Below, one piece after another: positions 8,476 through 15,143 of a stretch of DNA of 16,007 nucleotides. The notes beneath the pieces are model-generated. The model saw only the letters and a program-made list of their open reading frames with translations. It was not told where the DNA came from and made no database searches. Position 1 is the stretch's first letter. Every line of letters starts with the position of its first letter. A program made the translations under genes and the position numbers. Source of the DNA: Lachnoclostridium sp. UBA3262 (lineage in GTDB: Bacteria > Bacillota > Clostridia > Lachnospirales > Lachnospiraceae). The stretch lies in the NCBI GenBank assembly GCA_002362575.1, contig DEUM01000033.1, positions 1-16,007 on the forward strand. The letters run 5' to 3'.

Positions 8476-8504
8476 ATAATAGCATACCGGAAGAATTTTG
8501 GCAA
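8476..8504 (-). promoter_or_regulatory. Extended -10 promoter of the hprK operon
   Basis: Minus strand: TTGCCA (8504-8499), a 17-bp spacer, then TATTAT (8481-8476) preceded by TGC, an extended -10 element. It lies 31 bp before the hprK start codon. It is back to back with the plus-strand promoter of the Mrp gene. Confidence 0.8.
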
Positions 8505-8509
8505 GATTC

Positions 8510-8539
8510 TTGACAAATACATAGGTTTCGTACTAGAGT
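8510..8539 (+). promoter_or_regulatory. Probable promoter of the mrp-thiN pair
   Basis: TTGACA at 8510-8515 is a perfect -35 element. The best -10 is TAGAGT at 8534-8539 with an 18-bp spacer, a weak match. TACTAG at 8531 with a 15-bp spacer is an alternative. Confidence 0.55.
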
Positions 8540-8586
8540 AGAGATACTGAAAAGAAAAATATACATTCATATATCAGGAGGTTATT

Positions 8587-9408
8587 ATGAGCGAAACATG
8601 CAATCACGACTGCTCAAGCTGCAGCAGCAACTGTGATGAAAGAGATCCGAAAAGCTTTTTGGAAAAACCGCATCCAAATAGTAAAATAGGTAAAGTAATC
8701 GGCGTTGTCAGCGGTAAAGGAGGCGTCGGCAAATCTATGGTTACGCAGCTTCTTGCCACTGCTTTTTCCCGCCGCGGCTATCACTGCGGGATTTTGGACG
8801 CTGACATCACCGGACCGTCGATTCCAAAAGCTTTTGGATTGACGGAAAAAGCGATGGGCAACGAGACTACTATTTTCCCTGTAAAAACAAAAAAATTGGG
8901 AATCGACGTCATGTCTATCAATCTACTGCTGCCAAACGACACCGATCCGGTTGTCTGGCGCGGCCCGGTCATCGGAGGCACGGTAAAACAATTCTGGACG
9001 GATGTGCTGTGGGATAATGTGGATTATCTGTTTGTCGATATGCCGCCGGGAACTGGCGATGTAGCTCTGACGGTATTCCAAAGCATCCCTGTAGATGGAA
9101 TTGTCGTTGTTACCAGTCCGCAGGACTTAGTTTCCATGATTGTGGGAAAAGCTATGAAAATGGCGCAGTTAATGAATATCCCAGTCCTTGGACTGGTAGA
9201 AAATATGAGCTATGTAGAATGTCCGGACTGTGGAAAAAGATTATCCGTATTCGGAGAAAGCCACATTGAAGAAATTGCCAAGTCTTACGACGTACCAGTT
9301 CTTGCACAGATGCCAATCAATCCGGCTTTGGCAAAAGCATGTGATGAAGGAAACATAGAAGACTTTGAAAACGACTATCTGTTAGAAGCCATAAACGTAA
9401 TCGAATAA
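8587..9408 (+). CDS. Mrp/Nbp35-type ATP-binding iron-sulfur carrier
   Basis: P-loop ATPase of the Mrp/ApbC/Nbp35 family, which binds and transfers Fe-S clusters to apoproteins in the cytoplasm. The MinD-like deviant Walker A motif SGKGGVGKS lies at 42-50, followed by DADITGPS and VDMPPGTGD. Two cysteine sites are visible. The N-terminal one is C5-x3-C9-x2-C12-x3-C16, reminiscent of the eukaryotic Nbp35 N-terminal cluster site. The second is a CPDC motif at C212/C215, the family's dimer-bridging cluster site. At 273 residues it is the short form without a DUF59 domain. AGGAGG at 8576-8581, 5 nt before the ATG, fixes the start. It is the first gene of a plus-strand pair with thiN. Fe-S carrier function is inferred from the family; client proteins are unknown. 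Confidence 0.93.
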   Translation: MSETCNHDCSSCSSNCDERDPKSFLEKPHPNSKIGKVIGVVSGKGGVGKSMVTQLLATAFSRRGYHCGILDADITGPSIPKAFGLTEKAMGNETTIFPVKTKKLGIDVMSINLLLPNDTDPVVWRGPVIGGTVKQFWTDVLWDNVDYLFVDMPPGTGDVALTVFQSIPVDGIVVVTSPQDLVSMIVGKAMKMAQLMNIPVLGLVENMSYVECPDCGKRLSVFGESHIEEIAKSYDVPVLAQMPINPALAKACDEGNIEDFENDYLLEAINVIE

Positions 9409-9431
9409 CAATAAAAGGAAAGGACAAAGAT

Positions 9432-10067
9432 ATGGAATCAGAGATTTGCTACATTTTTGGAGCCGGTGAAATGACCGACTGTAACATTTCATTATCCCCG
9501 AAGGACCTTGTTATCGCTGCCGACGGCGGTTTTGATTATTTAAAAAAGTTAGGGCTTCGCGCCGACTTTGTGCTCGGCGACTTTGATTCCGTCCTTTCTT
9601 ATGACTTACCCTCAGACAGCCTTCGGTATCCACCGGAAAAAGATGACACCGATATGATGCTTGCCGTACGGCTCGGGCTGGAAAAGGGGTACACAGAATT
9701 TGCCATTTACGGCGGGCTTGGAGGCCGTCTCGACCACACGCTTGCCAATCTCCAGATATTAACCCACCTCGCCCGGAACGGAGCGGTCGGTACGCTCTAC
9801 AGTGACACCTATGCTCTACGGGTTATCTCGGATGGGACAATTTCTTTTCCAAAAGACATACCGGAAAATGTTGCCGGCAATCTCTGCTCTGTCTTTTCCA
9901 TCAGCGACGTCAGCGTGGATGTCACGATTCATGGTCTGAAATACGAAGTCGAAAATGTTACCCTTACAAATTCTGTCCCTCTCGGCGTCAGCAATGAGTT
10001 TGTCGGTAAAAAAGCATATATAAACGTAAAAAAAGGCACCATAGCTGTACTCTGGCACCTTCCCTGA
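9432..10067 (+). CDS. thiN: Thiamine pyrophosphokinase ThiN
   Basis: Converts thiamine and ATP to thiamine pyrophosphate in the cytoplasm. The active-site motifs are in family order: ADGG (30-33), GDFDS (49-53), DDTDM (71-75) and GGRLDH (97-102), with the C-terminal beta-sandwich ending in the thiamine-binding region around GVSNEF. At 211 residues it is the normal bacterial length. It starts 23 bp after the Mrp gene, with AAGGAAAGG upstream, so the two are probably cotranscribed. In many Clostridia thiN follows rpe/rsgA; here the partner is an Fe-S carrier. No THI-box riboswitch is visible upstream. Confidence 0.95.
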   Translation: MESEICYIFGAGEMTDCNISLSPKDLVIAADGGFDYLKKLGLRADFVLGDFDSVLSYDLPSDSLRYPPEKDDTDMMLAVRLGLEKGYTEFAIYGGLGGRLDHTLANLQILTHLARNGAVGTLYSDTYALRVISDGTISFPKDIPENVAGNLCSVFSISDVSVDVTIHGLKYEVENVTLTNSVPLGVSNEFVGKKAYINVKKGTIAVLWHLP

Positions 10068-10140
10068 CGGTGGTAGGATATCCGCCACATGCCACACCGT
10101 TAGGTTAATGTTGGTTTCCCGCCGCTATGTGTATCCATAG
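10067..10140. other. Convergent intergenic region with short inverted repeats
   Basis: This is the junction between thiN (plus) and the GreA gene (minus). It contains ACGGTG (10067-10072) with CACCGT (10095-10100), an alternative inner stem GTGG (10070-10073) with CCAC (10085-10088), and CTATG (10125-10129) with CATAG (10136-10140). None is followed by a T-tract on either strand, so I do not call an intrinsic terminator. Confidence 0.5.
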
Positions 10141-10644
10141 TTAAAATCTGCGAATCGGATCCGAACCGTCATCTACTGTATTTTCAATACTTTTTATGAC
10201 AACAAAATATGAGATATTTTCATTTACTTTGACCTCCACACGGTCTCCCACCTTCCGGTGAATCAAAGCACTCCCCAATGGGGATTCCGTACTAATCAGT
10301 CCATTCAGCGCATCCGTCCGAACCGTCGTCACGATTTTGTATTTTTCCGTCACATCATCTTCCTCAAAATACACCTCTACCGTATTATTCAACCCGACCT
10401 CATCCTCGGCAGATTCCTCCGAGACAACAACTGCCGTCTTAATCATTTTCTCCAGATAACGAATCCGGCTCTCATTCTGGTTTTTATCTTTTTTTGCCGC
10501 ATGGTACTCAAAATTTTCACTCAAATCCCCATGCGCCCTTGCCTCCTTAACTGCCTCAAGCGCTTCCTTTCTTACTACCAGCTTACGGTATTCGATTTCT
10601 TCCTGCATTTTCTCAATATCTTTTTTTGTCAGTTCATTTCTCAT
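10141..10644 (-). CDS. GreA/GreB-family transcription elongation factor
   Basis: Binds the RNA polymerase secondary channel and stimulates cleavage of backtracked RNA. The N-terminal antiparallel coiled coil carries the tip motif GDLSENFEYHAAK with the acidic catalytic pair D40 and E43 (E. coli GreA D41/E44). The C-terminal FKBP-like domain shows the SPLGSALIHRKVGD signature followed by a predicted beta strand. At 167 residues it is slightly longer than typical GreA (about 158), and NFEYHAAKKDKNQNE departs from the usual NAEYDAAKE. It may therefore be a lineage-specific paralog rather than the housekeeping GreA. A GGGGA Shine-Dalgarno sequence precedes the ATG. It lies 15 bp after the DUF6273 gene and should be cotranscribed with it. 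Family assignment is secure; housekeeping versus paralog is not settled. Confidence 0.9.
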   Translation of the reverse strand: MRNELTKKDIEKMQEEIEYRKLVVRKEALEAVKEARAHGDLSENFEYHAAKKDKNQNESRIRYLEKMIKTAVVVSEESAEDEVGLNNTVEVYFEEDDVTEKYKIVTTVRTDALNGLISTESPLGSALIHRKVGDRVEVKVNENISYFVVIKSIENTVDDGSDPIRRF

Positions 10645-10659
10645 AACTTCCCCTTTTCG

Positions 10660-11709
10660 TTACAACTGAACCCAGATTACCGGACGGATAAGAATCTCTT
10701 TCTTATTTACCGGGAACCCATAATCAATCATAGCTCCTCCTGCCGTCACATAGGCGGTCGAATATAAGTCCCGGCCAGGTGTTCGAAGACGCATATTATT
10801 TCTCTTTTCGCCTAATTGTTTTTTATACTTTTTCGACTCCGCATCATTCAAGATAAACACCTTATCCGTCGTGCCGCTGCTTCCCTTCGTCCCGTAAGTG
10901 CTGTTTACATCTCCCTCCAGAGATGTGTCAAGAACCGCCTGCTGCTCCGATTCATTAAATGTCTTTTTCAAAAAATCCCCATTTAGATAACGGCGCAGGG
11001 AACATGTCTCCCACGTTGCCTTTTCTTCCTTATTATGAAAAGCAGTCTTCGTCATCGCATTATACCTTGCCAGACACACCTTCTGTCCCGTGTTCTCAAG
11101 AATAATCCACTGCTCCCTGCCAAAGCCTGCTATATTCCCAGCCTTTGTCTTGGCAAGTATTTTCTTCTCTGTCTCCAGCTTCCGCACAGCACAGTCTTTA
11201 TAGTCTCCCAGCTTTTCGTAAGATTCTGCCGCCAGCGATTTTAAACCAACTTTTTCCTCCAATCCCGCTATCACATAACGGGTTGGCGGCATATTATAAG
11301 CAACTGCCCCCACTGCCACAAGGAGAACTACGGCAAGCACAATCCACTTCGCCTTACCCGACTTCTTTTGCCCCTGCTCCCTCTCCTTCACTGTCGTTGT
11401 CACTGTGCGGTCATCCTTCACACTCTCTGCCGGAAGCTTCCCTTCCAGCTGCTCAGCCATCTTCCTACATTCTTCACTCAATGCCGCACACTGGTCTGCA
11501 CCCTCTACACTTTTTGCCTCCTCTGAATTTCCAAATGCTTCAAAATCCTTAGTCAGCCTTACATACACTTTATATTTATCTTCAATACCTAAGATACATC
11601 TGGTCGCCTTTTTCAATGCAAGCAACTGGGCAAACTTCTCCTCCGGTGTCAACACAATCTCCTGTTTCGCCTTTTTTGCTTTTTTCTTTTTCTTCTGAAC
11701 CTCTGCCAT
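10660..11709 (-). CDS. Single-pass membrane protein with DUF6273-like C-terminal domain
   Basis: A 349-residue protein of unknown function. Residues 1-16 are lysine-rich; 20-115 are a polar, helical, probably cytoplasmic region. A single membrane span lies at about 122-138 (WIVLAVVLLVAVGAVAY), with positive residues before it, so the C-terminus is probably outside. Residues 143-190 are helical and include SYEKLGDYKDC, a TPR-like motif common in Lachnospiraceae proteins of this type. From about 195 the sequence matches the DUF6273 pattern: W(R/I)IL, TWETCSLRRYLNGDFL, DKVFILN, MRLRTPG and the terminal RPVIWV. AGGAGG lies 10 nt before the ATG, a little far. Its own promoter is at 11736-11765, and greA follows 15 bp downstream. 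The domain call rests on remembered pattern similarity; no function can be given. Confidence 0.85.
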   Translation of the reverse strand: MAEVQKKKKKAKKAKQEIVLTPEEKFAQLLALKKATRCILGIEDKYKVYVRLTKDFEAFGNSEEAKSVEGADQCAALSEECRKMAEQLEGKLPAESVKDDRTVTTTVKEREQGQKKSGKAKWIVLAVVLLVAVGAVAYNMPPTRYVIAGLEEKVGLKSLAAESYEKLGDYKDCAVRKLETEKKILAKTKAGNIAGFGREQWIILENTGQKVCLARYNAMTKTAFHNKEEKATWETCSLRRYLNGDFLKKTFNESEQQAVLDTSLEGDVNSTYGTKGSSGTTDKVFILNDAESKKYKKQLGEKRNNMRLRTPGRDLYSTAYVTAGGAMIDYGFPVNKKEILIRPVIWVQL

Positions 11710-11735
11710 TATCTGGAATCCTCCTTTTCTAACCT

Positions 11736-11765
11736 AGTATACCACAACCGGATAGGATTTATCAA
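11736..11765 (-). promoter_or_regulatory. Promoter of the DUF6273-greA bicistron
   Basis: Minus strand: TTGATA (11765-11760), an 18-bp spacer, then TATACT (11741-11736) preceded by TGG (extended -10). The -35 element begins 5 bp after the pflA stop codon, so there is no room for a terminator between the two units. Confidence 0.75.
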
Positions 11766-11769
11766 CTTT

Positions 11770-12501
11770 TCAGTTTGCGAGCGATAGGATAACAGCTTCT
11801 GCCCTTGCCGCCTCCGCTTTTGTAAGCTGCGGCGTACCTTCTAATGGATACGGAATCCCCAAATTTTCATATTTTACCCTGCCCATAGAATGATACGGCA
11901 GGACTTCCAATTTTTCTATGTTGGAAAGCGTCCTCATAAATTCCCCAAGCGCCGTCAATTCATTTTCGTCATCTGTGATACCCGGCACTACAACGTGGCG
12001 AATCCACACGGGAATCCCCTTTTTATCTAAATACTTAGCAAACTGAAATACATTTCCGTTATCCTGCCCGGTCAGCTTTTTATGCTCATCCGCATCCATA
12101 TGCTTAATATCTAAAAGAACCAGATTTGTATACGAAAGCAGCTCATCTGTTTTCTTCTGCATCAGTACGTTTTCCGGCTGATACATAATTCCAGATGTAT
12201 CAAGACAGGTGTGAATCCTTTTCTCTGTCGCCCTTCGGAATAATTCTGTCAGAAAATCCATCTGAAGCATCGGCTCTCCCCCGGTAGCAGTGATGCCTCC
12301 GGTTTCATAAAATGAGGAATTGCGGGTTATGTTATCAATAATCTCCGTCACCTCAATATCTCTGCCGTCTGATAATTCCCATGTGTCCGGATTGTGGCAA
12401 TAACGGCACCGCATCGGACACCCCTGAAAAAATACGACGTAGCGCACTCCCGGCCCATCCACCGTGCCAAAGCTCTCCAAAGAGTGTATTTTCCCCGTCA
12501 T
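11770..12501 (-). CDS. pflA: Pyruvate formate-lyase activating enzyme (radical SAM)
   Basis: Radical SAM enzyme that installs the glycyl radical on PflB under anaerobic conditions. The [4Fe-4S] motif CxxxCxxC is at C28, C32 and C35 (GCPMRCRYCHNPDTW). SAM-binding elements follow: TATGGEP, the LDIKHMD strand and the WIRHVVVPG region. There is no extra ferredoxin-like insert, so it is the short PflA type; 243 residues is the normal length. GGAGG lies 5 nt before the ATG. It starts 39 bp after pflB, with no terminator between, so it should be expressed with pflB from the riboswitch-controlled promoter. Confidence 0.97.
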   Translation of the reverse strand: MTGKIHSLESFGTVDGPGVRYVVFFQGCPMRCRYCHNPDTWELSDGRDIEVTEIIDNITRNSSFYETGGITATGGEPMLQMDFLTELFRRATEKRIHTCLDTSGIMYQPENVLMQKKTDELLSYTNLVLLDIKHMDADEHKKLTGQDNGNVFQFAKYLDKKGIPVWIRHVVVPGITDDENELTALGEFMRTLSNIEKLEVLPYHSMGRVKYENLGIPYPLEGTPQLTKAEAARAEAVILSLAN

Positions 12502-12540
12502 GCTAACCTCCGTTTCTAAACATTACTTCCTCTACATACT

Positions 12541-14769
12541 TTACATTCTTTCATGGAAGGTTCTTGCGATCACTTCATCCTGCTGCTCCTTCGTTAGCTT
12601 AATAAAATTCACCGCATAGCCCGACACACGAATGGTCAACTGCGGGTACTGCTCTGGATGTTTCTGGGCATCCAAAAGAGTATCACGGTTCAATACATTC
12701 ACGTTCAGATGGTGTCCCCCCTGCGAAATATATCCATTTAACATTGCCACAAGGTTCTTCTCTGCCTCCTCCTCACTCTTGCCGAGTGCATCCGGCACAA
12801 TGGTAAACGTGTTGGAAATACCATCCTGCGCATCACTAAATGGCAGCTTAGCCACTGACGCCAGAGAGGCTACTGCCCCATGGCTGTCGCGTCCATGCAT
12901 AGGATTTGCCCCCGGTGCAAAGGCAACCCCCTTCTTTCTTCCGTCTGGTGTTGCACCCGTATTTCTACCATAGCTTACATTGGATGTAATCGTAAGAATC
13001 GAGGTAGTTGGAATACCTCCACGGTAAGTATGATTCCCTTTCACATACTTCATAAATGTGTGAAGAACCTCCTTTGCCAGCTCGTCTACACGGTCATCAT
13101 CATTTCCATATTTGGGGAAATCCCCCTCAATTTCATAATCCACCACAAGCCCTTTTTCATCACGGATTGGCTTTACCTTTGCATATTTAATGGCAGACAG
13201 AGAATCTGCTACCACACTCATTCCCGCTATGCCTGTTGCAAACCACCGTCTTACCTGCTTATCGTGCAGTGCCATCTGTAGTCTCTCATAACAATATTTA
13301 TCGTGCATATAATGAATAATATTCAGTGCATTGACATAGACGCCGGCCAGCCATCTCATCATGTCTTTATATCGCTCCCAGACTTCATCAAAGTCCAGAT
13401 ACTCAGAAATTATCGGACGGTACTTTGGCCCTACCTGCTTGCCGCTGATTTCATCCACCCCGCCGTTGATAGCGTATAAAAGACATTTTGCAAGATTTGC
13501 CCGTGCACCAAAAAACTGCATCTCTTTTCCGATACGCATAGAGGAAACACAGCAGGCAATCCCATAATCATCGCCATGTGTTACCCGCATTAAATCGTCA
13601 TTCTCGTATTGAATCGCAGAATGTTGAATCGATGTCTTTGCACAGAATTGCTTCCAGCTCTCCGGCAGGTTCTTCGCCCAGAGAACTGTCATATTTGGCT
13701 CCGGTGCTGTACCAATATTATTCAATGTATTCAAATAGCGGTATGACATTTTCGTAACCATATGTCTTCCGTCTATGCCGATTCCCCCGATAGACTCTGT
13801 CACCCATGTCGGATCTCCGGCAAAAATGGCATTGTAATCCGGCGTACGCGCAAACTTTATCATACGGAGTTTCATGACAAACTGGTCAATGATTTCCTGT
13901 ATTTCCTTCTCCGTAAATGTTCCATTTTTCAAATCACGCTCCGCATAAATATCAAGAAAGGTTGAGGTTCTTCCAAGGCTCATCGCCGCACCGTTCTGCT
14001 CCTTTACTGCTGCCAGATAGGAAAAATATACTGCCTGAGTCGCCTCCTGCACATTTGTAGATGGTTTGCTGATATCACAGCCGTATATTTTTGCCAGCTC
14101 CTTTAACATCTTTAAAGCGCGAATCTGCTCTGACAATTCTTCTCTTTCCCTTATTACATCAGAGTACATAATCGTCCTCGTTCCGGCAAGCTGTTCTTCC
14201 TTATCTTCAATCAAGCGGTCCACACCATAAAGAGCTGCCCTTCGGTAATCGCCTATAATACGCCCCCGGCCGTAGGCATCCGGCAAGCCGGTAATAATAT
14301 GCGCACTCCGGCATGCCCTCATCTCCGGCGTGTATGCGTCAAACACTCCGGCATTATGTGTCTTCCTATGCGTTGTAAAGTATTCCACGACCTCCGGATC
14401 CACCTCGTATCCATTGTCCTGACACGCCTTAACCGCCATACGGATGCCGCCGTACGGCTGTAGGGAACGCTTAAACGGTTTTTCTGTCTGAAAACCGACA
14501 ATTTTTTCCTTTTCTTTATCCAGATATCCCGGTCCATGGGATGTAATCGTTGAAATTACCTTCGTGTCCATATCCAGCACACCGCCACGCTCACGTTCCT
14601 CCTTTGACAGCTCAAGCACCTGCTTCCAGAGTGCCTTCGTATCTTCTGTAGCTCCTTCCAGAAAAGAATCGTCACCGTCATATGGTGTGTAGTTCTTCTG
14701 TATAAAGTCCCTGACATTGATTTCTTTTTCCCATGCTCCCCCTATAAAATCATTCCATTCTGCTCTCAT
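12541..14769 (-). CDS. pflB: Pyruvate formate-lyase (formate C-acetyltransferase)
   Basis: Glycyl-radical enzyme converting pyruvate and CoA to acetyl-CoA and formate, central to mixed-acid fermentation and a source of formate for one-carbon metabolism. The active-site cysteine pair is C406-C407 (GIACCVSSMRIG), equivalent to E. coli C418/C419. The glycyl radical site is G717 in RVSGYAVNF near the C-terminus. At 742 residues it is the usual PflB length. The frame stays open 31 codons further upstream, but that stretch runs through the leader hairpin; GGAGGG at 14774-14779 and the match of MRAEWNDFIGGAW to the family start fix ATG 14769. pflA follows 39 bp downstream. The 140-nt leader holds a predicted ZTP riboswitch and terminator. 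Confidence 0.98.
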   Translation of the reverse strand: MRAEWNDFIGGAWEKEINVRDFIQKNYTPYDGDDSFLEGATEDTKALWKQVLELSKEERERGGVLDMDTKVISTITSHGPGYLDKEKEKIVGFQTEKPFKRSLQPYGGIRMAVKACQDNGYEVDPEVVEYFTTHRKTHNAGVFDAYTPEMRACRSAHIITGLPDAYGRGRIIGDYRRAALYGVDRLIEDKEEQLAGTRTIMYSDVIREREELSEQIRALKMLKELAKIYGCDISKPSTNVQEATQAVYFSYLAAVKEQNGAAMSLGRTSTFLDIYAERDLKNGTFTEKEIQEIIDQFVMKLRMIKFARTPDYNAIFAGDPTWVTESIGGIGIDGRHMVTKMSYRYLNTLNNIGTAPEPNMTVLWAKNLPESWKQFCAKTSIQHSAIQYENDDLMRVTHGDDYGIACCVSSMRIGKEMQFFGARANLAKCLLYAINGGVDEISGKQVGPKYRPIISEYLDFDEVWERYKDMMRWLAGVYVNALNIIHYMHDKYCYERLQMALHDKQVRRWFATGIAGMSVVADSLSAIKYAKVKPIRDEKGLVVDYEIEGDFPKYGNDDDRVDELAKEVLHTFMKYVKGNHTYRGGIPTTSILTITSNVSYGRNTGATPDGRKKGVAFAPGANPMHGRDSHGAVASLASVAKLPFSDAQDGISNTFTIVPDALGKSEEEAEKNLVAMLNGYISQGGHHLNVNVLNRDTLLDAQKHPEQYPQLTIRVSGYAVNFIKLTKEQQDEVIARTFHERM

Positions 14770-14773
14770 TTTT

Positions 14774-14779
14774 CCCTCC
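14774..14779 (-). promoter_or_regulatory. Ribosome binding site fixing the pflB start
   Basis: On the minus strand GGAGGG followed by AAAA precedes ATG 14769. It excludes the longer upstream frame, whose first codon lies within the riboswitch leader. Confidence 0.9.
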
Positions 14780-14808
14780 ATTTTTATTTTATCTGAATAG
14801 ATATATGT

Positions 14809-14849
14809 AAAAGGCCGGCCATCCGGACTTTTCAGCCCAGACGGTCGGC
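14809..14849 (-). terminator. Riboswitch-controlled terminator hairpin in the pflB leader
   Basis: Minus strand: GCCGACCGTCTGGGCT pairs with AGTCCGGATGGCCGGC around a GAAA tetraloop. The stem is about 16 bp with one A-C mismatch and some G-T pairs, followed by CTTTTAC. The 5' arm is the 3' part of the aptamer (GCCGACCGTCTGGGC), so the two folds are mutually exclusive. Read on the plus strand the same hairpin (14814-14849) is followed by seven T residues, a strong terminator shape in that direction too. Confidence 0.75.
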
Positions 14850-14909
14850 TTTTTTTATTCACTATACTCCATGTGGTATCTCTCCACTTTTTCCGTCAGT
14901 CATATAGTG
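14835..14909 (-). ncRNA. ZTP riboswitch aptamer (pfl motif) upstream of pflB
   Basis: Minus-strand leader. P1 pairs CACTATA (14909-14903) with TATAGTG (14866-14860). Inside it lie the conserved run GACTGACGGA, P2 (GTGG 14887-14884 with CCAC 14876-14873) and GGAG. After an A-rich linker comes the 3' element GCCGACCGTCTGGGC, where GCC/GGC can form P3 and CCGTC (14844-14840) can pair with GACGG (14897-14893) as the pseudoknot. Known ZTP riboswitches have GACUGGCG, GGUGG/CCACC, GGGAG and CCGCCUGGGC in the same order. The G-to-A change in GACGG is matched by C-to-U in CCGUC, keeping pairing. ZTP (5-aminoimidazole-4-carboxamide riboside 5'-triphosphate) signals 10-formyl-THF shortage; binding should favour the aptamer and prevent the terminator (ON switch). 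Confidence 0.87.
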
Positions 14910-14914
14910 GTTTC

Positions 14915-14943
14915 ATTATATCGGCTGCCTTCCTATTTGTCAA
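14915..14943 (-). promoter_or_regulatory. Consensus promoter of pflBA
   Basis: Minus strand: TTGACA (14943-14938), 17-bp spacer, TATAAT (14920-14915), a perfect housekeeping-sigma consensus. The expected transcription start (about 14908-14909) falls on the first base of riboswitch stem P1. Confidence 0.92.
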
Positions 14944-14954
14944 GCACAAAAACG

Positions 14955-15113
14955 CTACATAAGCCCAGTACCAACATCTACCCATGTATCAAAAACTTCC
15001 CACATAAGAAAGCCAACCATCCCGCAGATACCCAGCCAGAACAAAAGATTATTATTTTTTTGTACTCCCTTATAAAAGATAATCAAGGAAATTATTATCG
15101 CAATTATCCTCAT
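14955..15113 (-). CDS. Small hydrophobic protein beside the ABC ATPase
   Basis: A 52-codon frame, too short for most gene finders. It starts with ATG 15113, preceded by AAGGAG at 5 nt, an excellent Shine-Dalgarno sequence, 30 bp after the ABC ATPase stop codon. The product has two hydrophobic stretches: about residues 2-14 (RIIAIIISLIIFY) and 23-41 (LLFWLGICGMVGFLMWEVF), separated by KGVQKNNN. The tail contains DTWVDVGTG. It is therefore a predicted membrane hairpin or single-span protein. I do not recognise the family. The second half loosely resembles the C-terminal end of some membrane glycosyltransferases, so it could also be a remnant. Its stop codon lies 12 bp before the pflBA -35 element. 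The Shine-Dalgarno sequence and spacing argue for translation. Confidence 0.55.
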   Translation of the reverse strand: MRIIAIIISLIIFYKGVQKNNNLLFWLGICGMVGFLMWEVFDTWVDVGTGLM

Positions 15114-15143
15114 AAATACTCCTTCCATTCTTCCAGCCGTAGC

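Noticed and set aside
9181..9196. Perfect inverted repeat CCAGTCC-TT-GGACTGG
   Set aside because: It lies inside the Mrp coding sequence, has a 2-nt loop and no T-tract, so it is most likely chance.
10258..10767. Plus-strand open frame of about 169 codons
   Set aside because: It is antisense to greA and the DUF6273 gene; the product is low in recognisable structure and has no initiation signal.
14770..14862. 31-codon N-terminal extension of pflB
   Set aside because: It runs through the leader hairpin, has no family similarity, and GGAGGG directly precedes the normal PflB start at 14769.
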